Positions 1 through 4,471 of a DNA stretch of 10,200 nucleotides are shown here, piece after piece. Both the position numbers and the translations under genes were made by a program. Origin of the DNA: an uncultured Clostridia bacterium (GTDB lineage: Bacteria; Bacillota; Clostridia; Christensenellales; Borkfalkiaceae); assembly GCA_905235815.1 (NCBI GenBank), contig CAJOMT010000095.1, positions 1 to 10,200 on the forward strand, written 5' to 3'. Numbering within the stretch: position 1 is the stretch's first letter; each line of letters starts with the position of its first letter. Below the pieces are notes generated by a model that saw nothing but the letters and a program-made list of their open reading frames with translations, was not told the DNA's origin and did not search any database.

Positions 1-18
1 CAAATGAGCTAAATCCGC
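1..18 (-). tRNA. tRNA 5' fragment at window edge, probably tRNA-Gly
   Basis: Read on the minus strand, positions 18 to 1 give a seven-base acceptor strand GCGGATT, then TA, then the D-stem start GCTC and A14. This is the normal opening of a bacterial tRNA. It lies only 3 nt after the CCA of tRNA-Phe, as expected for the next member of the same operon. The anticodon is outside the window. GCGGATT-type acceptor stems are common in clostridial tRNA-Gly, so Gly is a guess. Confidence 0.7.
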
Positions 19-21
19 AAA

Positions 22-97
22 TGGTGCCTCCGATCGGAATCGAACCAACGACACGGGGATTTTCAGTCCCCTGCTCTACCAACTGAGCTACAGAGGC
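22..97 (-). tRNA. tRNA-Phe (GAA)
   Basis: The minus strand folds into a standard 76-nt cloverleaf. The acceptor stem is GCCTCTG paired with CGGAGGC, with discriminator A and an encoded CCA at 24-22. The anticodon stem GGGGA/TCCCC encloses the loop CTGAAAA, so the anticodon is GAA (Phe). The T-loop is TTCGATT. It is the third tRNA of the minus-strand operon that starts near 332. Confidence 0.97.
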
Positions 98-139
98 AAC
101 TATAAAGATAAAAAAACACGACTGACGTCGCCTTAAAAG

Positions 140-216
140 TGGCGACCCGGATGAGACTCGAACTCACGACCTCTAGCGTGACAGGCTAGCGTTCTAACCA
201 ACTGAACTACCGGGCC
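140..216 (-). tRNA. tRNA-Asp (GTC)
   Basis: The minus strand gives a 77-nt cloverleaf. The acceptor GGCCCGG pairs with CCGGGTC (one G-U), followed by discriminator G and encoded CCA. The anticodon stem CTAGC/GCTAG encloses loop CTGTCAC, giving anticodon GTC (Asp). Discriminator G agrees with a bacterial tRNA-Asp. It lies between tRNA-Val (5 nt upstream) and tRNA-Phe (42 nt downstream) in one transcript. Confidence 0.97.
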
Positions 217-221
217 ATTGA

Positions 222-297
222 TGGTGGGAACAATAGGGCTCGAACCTATGACCCCCTGCTTGTAAGGCAGATGCTCTCCCAGCTGAGCTATGCTCCC
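222..297 (-). tRNA. tRNA-Val (TAC)
   Basis: The minus strand gives a 76-nt cloverleaf with acceptor GGGAGCA paired with TGTTCCC (one G-U), discriminator A and encoded CCA. The loop CTTACAA between TCTGC and GCAGG gives anticodon TAC (Val). It is the first gene of the minus-strand tRNA operon, about 35 nt from the predicted transcription start. Confidence 0.97.
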
Positions 298-305
298 ATT
301 ACTGC

Positions 306-331
306 GTTGCCGATAACACTACATCGGCGAC
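306..331 (-). other. 5' leader hairpin of the minus-strand tRNA transcript
   Basis: Positions 306-314 and 323-331 form a 9-bp stem (one G-U) with an 8-nt loop. With the -10 box at 344-339, transcription should start near 332, so this hairpin would sit at the very 5' end of the precursor. It may protect the precursor or guide processing; that role is inferred. Confidence 0.55.
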
Positions 332-338
332 GAGGTTT

Positions 339-367
339 ATTCTATCACATTGTCGCCCGATTGTCAA
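339..367 (-). promoter_or_regulatory. Sigma-A promoter of the Val-Asp-Phe tRNA operon
   Basis: On the minus strand TTGACA (367-362) is followed after exactly 17 nt by TAGAAT (344-339). TGA just before the -10 box makes an extended -10. The predicted start is near 332, upstream of tRNA-Val. The AT-tract DNA at 368-429 lies immediately upstream, where an UP element would bind the RNA polymerase alpha subunit. Confidence 0.9.
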
Positions 368-429
368 CACCTTTTTATAAAAAAAGTGATTTTTTTTAAA
401 AAACTTTAATCAAAATGTTATAAAAACTG
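368..429. promoter_or_regulatory. A/T-tract spacer between divergent tRNA promoters, UP-element-like
   Basis: The 62 bp between the two outward-facing -35 boxes is almost pure A and T, with runs of A and of T including a T8 run near 391-398. Such tracts directly upstream of -35 match UP elements of strong stable-RNA promoters. Both tRNA operons could share it. Confidence 0.5.
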
Positions 430-458
430 TTGACAACTTAAAAATGATATGCTATAAT
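430..458 (+). promoter_or_regulatory. Consensus sigma-A promoter of the Met-Glu tRNA operon
   Basis: TTGACA at 430-435 and TATAAT at 453-458 are both perfect consensus and separated by 17 nt. TGC before the -10 box adds an extended -10 element. Transcription should begin near 465, about 23 nt before tRNA-Met. Confidence 0.95.
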
Positions 459-487
459 AGTCAAGCGTTTTGATGAAACGTATGCGT

Positions 488-564
488 GGCGGAATAGCTC
501 AGTTGGCTAGAGCATTCGGTTCATACCCGGAGGGTCGTGGGTTCAAGTCCAACTTCCGCTACCA
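488..564 (+). tRNA. tRNA-Met (CAT), elongator type
   Basis: A 77-nt cloverleaf with acceptor GGCGGAA paired with TTCCGCT, discriminator A and encoded CCA. The anticodon stem TTCGG/CCGGA encloses loop TTCATAC, giving anticodon CAT. It has a paired first base (G-U) and lacks the three consecutive G-C pairs at the base of an initiator anticodon stem, so it is not initiator tRNA. It could in principle be the lysidine-modified Ile tRNA, but the acceptor stem looks like elongator Met. Confidence 0.93.
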
Positions 565-590
565 GCTCTTTGCATATGTGAAGGGCTTAA

Positions 591-665
591 GGCCCGGTGG
601 TCAAGCGGCTAAGACACCGCCCTTTCACGGCGGTAACACGAGTTCGATTCTCGTCCGGGTCACCA
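591..665 (+). tRNA. tRNA-Glu (TTC)
   Basis: A 75-nt cloverleaf with acceptor GGCCCGG paired with CCGGGTC (one G-U), discriminator A and encoded CCA. The anticodon stem CCGCC/GGCGG encloses loop CTTTCAC, so the anticodon is TTC (Glu). It follows tRNA-Met by 26 nt and precedes the terminator by a few bases. It is therefore the last gene of the plus-strand tRNA operon and the tRNA nearest to the accessory genes. Confidence 0.97.
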
Positions 666-697
666 ATAAAAAAGGGTAGCGAGAGCTACCCTTTTTT
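666..697 (+). terminator. Rho-independent terminator of the Met-Glu tRNA operon
   Basis: GGGTAGC (674-680) and GCTACCC (685-691) form a perfect 7-bp stem with the tetraloop GAGA, followed by T6 at 692-697. An A-rich stretch precedes it, so it could also stop transcripts from the opposite strand. Confidence 0.95.
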
Positions 698-700
698 ATT

Positions 701-870
701 GCCGTTCCTATGGAACGGGCGAACCAAGGTTCGATCCGCTATGCGCGGGACGCACCCCTTTTGTCAACTTCGTTGACATCTCCCCCAATCCTATGGGGTA
801 GTTTACCCGTAGGAGTCACCAAACAAGTTAAAGGCGAACCCGTTTCCATTAGGAGACGGGTTCGCCTTTA
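701..870. repeat. Packed array of short inverted repeats (REP/MITE-like element)
   Basis: At least six small palindromes follow one another with almost no spacer: 702-708/712-718, 720-725/728-733, 736-739/745-748, 763-768/772-777, 789-793/810-814 enclosing 796-800/804-808, and 829-847/852-870. Several have trinucleotide loops (TAT, TTC, GTT). No reading frame through it looks protein-like. It resembles stem-loop-rich intergenic repeats of uncultured clostridia, but the multicopy nature cannot be judged from one window. Confidence 0.6.
829..870. repeat. 42-nt near-perfect palindrome, possible bidirectional terminator
   Basis: Fifteen bases at 829-843 are perfectly complementary to 856-870. 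The pairing continues inward as one T-G pair and three Watson-Crick pairs, leaving a 4-nt loop at 848-851, for a stem of 19 bp. The stem carries GGCGAACCCG. The outer ends are TAAA and TTTA, so the following T-run is short for a classical terminator. It could back up the tRNA terminator or be the end of the repeat element. Confidence 0.7.
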
Positions 871-1178
871 TCATATCGTTAAATCGATGAATTAAGCCAG
901 CAAACAGGCAGAAAACTTCTGCGGTTTTGCGTTGTATCAGTAAGCGAAATGCGTGTTTTTACAATAAGGAAGGCGCTTTATCATAAAAATGACGGAAATT
1001 AAATTCATCTTTGGCATAGTTTTAAATTTTAGTAAATTCGTCAGTAATTTATACAAATCAAATGCTACCCTGCAACTATCAAAATAGTTAACAATTGTCT
1101 ACGAAAAGTCAAGCCGAAAGTCAATTTTAACACCCGACTTTGAATATTCGTTAATTCAACTAATCATTTCTATAAATA
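871..1178. other. AT-rich intergenic stretch without a gene
   Basis: All frames are short and lack a ribosome binding site. A small perfect hairpin lies at 908-922 (GCAGAA/TTCTGC with a 3-nt loop). Two near copies of CGAAAAGTCAAG occur at 1102-1113 and 1115-1123. Nothing else is recognisable. Confidence 0.6.
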
Positions 1179-1207
1179 TTGACATGCGCAAAAAATAACT
1201 GTATAAT
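1179..1207 (+). promoter_or_regulatory. Consensus sigma-A promoter upstream of the Nudix region
   Basis: TTGACA at 1179-1184 and TATAAT at 1202-1207 are perfect, with a 17-nt spacer. Transcription would start near 1214, about 60 nt before the first Nudix start codon. No operator-like repeat overlaps it. Confidence 0.9.
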
Positions 1208-1275
1208 TATAATGTCAATGATTAATATACTCAAAACCATTATGTATAAATATTTAGAAAGTTAAGTTGAATAAA

Positions 1276-1675
1276 ATGAAAAACAATGAATTTGCCATTG
1301 CCGTCAAATGTGTGGTATGATATTCTTCTTTTGCGAAAAACAAAAGAAGAAATGATTGGTGATGCTTCAACTAATAGTTGGGATTTGCCTGGAGGTAGAA
1401 TTAAATACAAAGAGACATCTGAACAAACTGTAATAAGAGAAATTACAGAAGAGATTGCACTAACAGTTGAGAAAATACAGATTAAGTCAGCATCGACTGT
1501 AATCAGACCCGATGGTACACATTTAGTTATTCTCCTTTATAGTTGTTGTAGTGATAGTCGCGAAGTGACATTGAGTGAAGAACACGATCTATACAAATGG
1601 TTTAAATATGATGAAATCATGACTGAGCCCTCGATTCCTGAATGGATAAAATGGTCTATAGCCAAATGTATATAA
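1276..1675 (+). pseudogene. Nudix hydrolase, frameshifted near the N-terminus
   Basis: Starting at ATG 1276, one frame encodes MKNNEFAIAVKCVV, the usual first beta strand of a Nudix domain, and then hits TGA at 1318-1320. The next frame immediately continues as DILLLRK and runs to the stop at 1673-1675. In that second frame the Nudix box is present: G, then E six residues on, then REITEEIAL, with the usual glycine of the EExGU part replaced by alanine. Read separately, the second frame could start at ATG 1286 and give 129 residues, but its first nine residues (MNLPLPSNV) are unlike a Nudix N-terminus and no ribosome binding site precedes it. The break therefore looks like a small indel. The family hydrolyses nucleoside diphosphates linked to another moiety; the substrate is unknown. 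An intact consensus promoter lies upstream. Confidence 0.7.
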
Positions 1676-1696
1676 TAATTATTAGGAGACTGATTT

Positions 1697-1827
1697 ATGA
1701 AAATCAAGTGCAACAATATTGTATGCATGTTAAACCAAACATAGTATTACATTTGTCAGATGTTATAACAAGCATTAAACAAAATGCTCCAATGGAACTT
1801 TATTTTGCTCAAAGCGTTGTTGAATAA
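1697..1827 (+). pseudogene. Short ORF, apparently broken by a one-base frameshift
   Basis: AGGAG at 1684-1688 sits 8 nt before ATG 1697, a good ribosome binding site. The frame reads MKIKCNNIVCMLNQT and stops at 1742-1744. The adjacent frame continues from about 1733 as KPNIVLHLSD and ends at 1825-1827 with AQSVVE. Adding one A in the short A run at 1732-1734 would join them into a 43-residue protein with no stop. I do not recognise the product. It is also possible that only the 15-codon peptide, or a 34-codon ORF from ATG 1723, is made. Confidence 0.35.
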
Positions 1828-1879
1828 AAAGATTAATGGTTTTGAAAGGCTATTCTGAATAAAAAAGGGGAGGTCAGCA

Positions 1880-2341
1880 ATGGATTATGTAACTTATATT
1901 AGATCAAAAGTCGGACATGACAAAATATTTCTTAATTGTGTTGCCGCTGCAATTATGAACGATAAAGGTGAAGTGTTATTGCAACGTAGAGCAGATCGAA
2001 ATACTTGGGGGTTTCCTGGTGGGATAATGGAGCTTGGAGAATCTTTTGTTTCCGCCTTAAAAAGGGAAGTAATGGAAGAAACCGGATTGAATGTTGAAGT
2101 AAAAAACTTGATAGGAGTTTACTCTGATTATTCTGATAAGTACCCAAACGGGGATGAGGCCCAGCCGATTCTCTTATTCTTCTTATGCAAAAGTATTAAT
2201 GGAAGTCTATCAGCAGAAAATGATGAAACACTGGAACTAAAATACTTTAACGAAGATACAAAGCCTTTTTTAGTAAACAAACAACATAATGATATGTTTA
2301 ATGATTTGTTTAATCCAAATAATGAAATAATAATATCTTAA
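1880..2341 (+). CDS. Nudix hydrolase (MutT-like)
   Basis: This 153-residue protein contains a complete Nudix box at residues 48-70: G48, E54, R62, E63, E66, E67 and G69, matching GX5EX7REUXEEXGU. The acidic residues bind the catalytic Mg2+. The preceding NTWGFPGG and the N-terminal strand CVAAAIMNDKG are typical of MutT/ADP-ribose pyrophosphatase-like enzymes that cleave nucleoside diphosphate derivatives in the cytoplasm. The opening MDYVTYIRSKVGHDK resembles a group of Bacillus/Clostridium Nudix proteins, and the length is normal. GGGGAGG at 1867-1873 gives a strong ribosome binding site 6 nt before ATG. It lies downstream of a broken Nudix gene in the same direction and 10 nt upstream of a small ORF, probably in one transcript. 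The exact substrate cannot be read from the sequence. Confidence 0.93.
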   Translation: MDYVTYIRSKVGHDKIFLNCVAAAIMNDKGEVLLQRRADRNTWGFPGGIMELGESFVSALKREVMEETGLNVEVKNLIGVYSDYSDKYPNGDEAQPILLFFLCKSINGSLSAENDETLELKYFNEDTKPFLVNKQHNDMFNDLFNPNNEIIIS

Positions 2342-2351
2342 CAAAGGAGTA

Positions 2352-2522
2352 ATGATGAAGTACTCTGAGAAAAATATCGATTTTATTCGAAACAGTCTAG
2401 CAGATGAAGAATCTATTAGACTGTTTGATAACCGGGTGGATTATTATAAAACCAGAAATATTATTGCTTTAATGAAAAATGTTCAAAAGGTCAGCAGACA
2501 ACTTATGAGCAATAGATTTTAA
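2352..2522 (+). CDS. Small protein of 56 residues, function unknown
   Basis: AAAGGAG at 2343-2349 precedes tandem ATG codons at 2352 and 2355, and the frame runs to TAA at 2520-2522. The product is hydrophilic and charged, probably helical, and has no membrane segment or cysteine. The stretch SLADEESIRLFDNRVDYY faintly recalls the region just before the methyltransferase core of FkbM-type enzymes (a D/E-S-x-x-L/I-F-x-N/D-R pattern), so it might be the leftover N-terminus of such a gene; this is weak. It starts 10 nt after the Nudix stop and is probably co-transcribed. The good ribosome binding site argues that it is translated. Confidence 0.55.
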   Translation: MMKYSEKNIDFIRNSLADEESIRLFDNRVDYYKTRNIIALMKNVQKVSRQLMSNRF

Positions 2523-2670
2523 AAGCTGTATCTTTATGTTTCATTGACACCAAAAGGTGGAGGAACATCCATATATGTATATATAATTCGGCAAACTCAA
2601 CTTCTCTTACGTCAACACTACACTCCTATCGGCGGAAGCGCAAATAAATAATATTTAACGGGTGAAAAAT

Positions 2671-3750
2671 ATGAGTAATAATTCTAATATGGAAAACAAT
2701 TCATTTTTAGCCACAAAAGCGGACGGAAAAGAAATATCGAGGATTTTAGAGAGCGTTGCGGGGAATCATTTGTTTACAATGGCTTATACAAGGCGTCCCG
2801 ACGCTTATGACTCGTATATGAGAGAATCGGGTGAGGCTCACGTTTACGTCCATAAAAAAGACGACAAAATCGTTCATACGTGCTCCGTTTTGGTCAGGGA
2901 TATGTACATAAACGGGAAAATAACCAAAACCGGATATATTTGCGGTCTGAAAAAGAATCCCGAGTTTAAAGATTTGTATCCCAACAGCATAAAGTTTTTT
3001 AAATGCTTTCAGAAAGAAGACGTGGATTTGTTCTACTGCTGCGTCGCAAAAGACAATAACTTTAAAAATATGATTGAAAAAAGCAGAAAAATAATATCTT
3101 TCGCAAAAATCACCGACTTAAAAACCTTTATGTATAATCCTAAACAGAGGATAAAAGTCCCGGACCATCCGTATACTTTCCGACAAGCAAATGAAGGCGA
3201 TATAATTACCATATTATCATTTTTAAATGAAGAAGGAAAGAAAAAGGAATTCTTCCCCGTTATAAAATCTTTGGATCAGTTTTATAACTTAAAACCCGAA
3301 GATTTTTACTTGTTGTCAGATGGCGACGAAATACTTGCGGCGGCTTGTTTATGGGACGTTTCTTCATATAAACAATACACTATTTTAAAATACGGCTCGT
3401 TGATGAAGATGCTCAGGCTTGCAAATCCGTTGCTTCAAGCGTTAAAGTTCCTTAAATTGCCAAAAGAGAACGTGCCGATGGAATTCCCGTTTTTATCGTT
3501 TTTTATCAGCAAAAACGATAATTTAACAAATTATAAAATTTTCCTGAACGAGATAAATAAGGTAGTTGCAAAAAAATACGATTATTTATGTCTTGCGCTA
3601 CCCGATAATCATTTTGCAATCGATATTTTTAAAAATATCAAAAACCTTAACATAGAAAGCGCTATTTACGAAGTGAGCTTTTCAAAGGACTTGAAAAAAG
3701 ATAAAAGTTTGGTTTCGGGCGACGTCTTTACCGAAAATGCGCTTTTATAG
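2671..3750 (+). CDS. Tandem GNAT-fold protein, probable acetyltransferase or degenerate relative
   Basis: The 359-residue product looks like two GNAT domains in tandem. The first (about 12-145) has an alternating strand pattern ending in TGYICGLKKNPEF at 87-99, where GNAT enzymes carry the strand before the acetyl-CoA loop. The usual R/Q-x-x-G-x-G/A loop is replaced by KDLYPN. The second (about 167-335) opens with YTFRQANEGD, a typical GNAT N-terminus, and contains WDVSSYKQYTILKYG at 228-242 and a conserved hydrophobic LPKENVPMEFPFLSFF block, a pattern I associate with two-domain GNAT proteins of unknown substrate. There is no signal peptide or membrane span. ATG 2671 is preferred over GTG 2662 because GGGTG lies 6 nt before it. 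It ends 12 nt before the ABC ATPase, so the three genes are one operon. Assignment to the fold is fairly confident; catalytic activity is not. Confidence 0.75.
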   Translation: MSNNSNMENNSFLATKADGKEISRILESVAGNHLFTMAYTRRPDAYDSYMRESGEAHVYVHKKDDKIVHTCSVLVRDMYINGKITKTGYICGLKKNPEFKDLYPNSIKFFKCFQKEDVDLFYCCVAKDNNFKNMIEKSRKIISFAKITDLKTFMYNPKQRIKVPDHPYTFRQANEGDIITILSFLNEEGKKKEFFPVIKSLDQFYNLKPEDFYLLSDGDEILAAACLWDVSSYKQYTILKYGSLMKMLRLANPLLQALKFLKLPKENVPMEFPFLSFFISKNDNLTNYKIFLNEINKVVAKKYDYLCLALPDNHFAIDIFKNIKNLNIESAIYEVSFSKDLKKDKSLVSGDVFTENALL

Positions 3751-3762
3751 TCAGATTTTGTA

Positions 3763-4470
3763 ATGTTTATGGAAAAGGTATTGATAGAAACGAAAAATCT
3801 CATAAAAACTTACGGCGAAGGCGAAGGTTTGACGTATGCTTTAAACGACGTATCGATTAAAGTTTACGAGCATGAATTTCTCGTCATTTTAGGCAGTTCA
3901 GGTTCGGGTAAAACAACTTTACTCAATATGATCGGCGCAATCGACAAGGTAGACAAGGGTGAAATTTTAGTACACGGCAACGACATAGCCAAGTATAACG
4001 ACAAACAGCTTACCCTATACAGACGAAACACGGTAGGTTTCGTTTATCAGTTTTTTAACCTTATAAACGATATAACGGTATATCAGAACGTTATTATTGC
4101 GCCGGGTTCACGCAAAAAAGAGCGCGCGTTTGCTCTTTTGGAAAGGGTGGGCTTGCAGGGCAAGGAAAATAAATACCCGCGCCAATTATCCGGCGGACAA
4201 CAACAGCGCGTCGCTATAGCGAGGGCGCTTAATAAACAAAGCGATATTTTGTTGTGCGACGAGCCGACCGGCGCGCTTGACGACGCTTCGGGTAAAGCTG
4301 TGCTTAAACTGCTCGAAGAAATACATAACGAAGGCAAAACCATAGTTTTAGTGACGCATACTCGCGAAATCGCCCAAATGGCTAACCGCATTATCACGAT
4401 GAGAGACGGAAAGATCGCCAAAGAGGAATTCAACGATCATATCATCAAAGCCGAAGAGGTGATTTGGTAA
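3763..4470 (+). CDS. ABC transporter ATP-binding protein, MacB/LolD/FtsE type
   Basis: All nucleotide-binding motifs are present in this 235-residue subunit: Walker A GSSGSGKT at 44-51, Q-loop Q96 in VYQFFNL, signature LSGGQQQR at 142-149, Walker B ILLCDE at 162-167 followed by PTGALD, and H-loop H199 in VTHT. The PTGALD and FNLI features are typical of the MacB/LolD/FtsE clade, whose partners are FtsX-fold permeases. These systems usually use ATP for mechanical work on the outside of the membrane instead of moving substrate through a channel. The neighbouring permease fits. The start is uncertain: ATG 3763 and ATG 3769 are both possible, and neither has a clear ribosome binding site, so translation may be coupled to the upstream gene, which stops 12 nt earlier. 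Confidence 0.95.
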   Translation: MFMEKVLIETKNLIKTYGEGEGLTYALNDVSIKVYEHEFLVILGSSGSGKTTLLNMIGAIDKVDKGEILVHGNDIAKYNDKQLTLYRRNTVGFVYQFFNLINDITVYQNVIIAPGSRKKERAFALLERVGLQGKENKYPRQLSGGQQQRVAIARALNKQSDILLCDEPTGALDDASGKAVLKLLEEIHNEGKTIVLVTHTREIAQMANRIITMRDGKIAKEEFNDHIIKAEEVIW

Positions 4471-4471
4471 T

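Noticed and set aside
470..679. Open frame of 69 codons on the plus strand
   Set aside because: It runs straight through tRNA-Met, tRNA-Glu and half of the terminator.
710..895. Open frame of 61 codons on the plus strand
   Set aside because: It lies across the inverted-repeat array and has no ribosome binding site; the translation follows the palindromes.
2544..2587. TTGACA at 2544-2549 and TATAAT at 2582-2587 as a promoter for the GNAT/ABC operon
   Set aside because: The spacing is 32 nt, far from 17, and no alternative -10 at the right distance is convincing. The true promoter of the operon was not identified.
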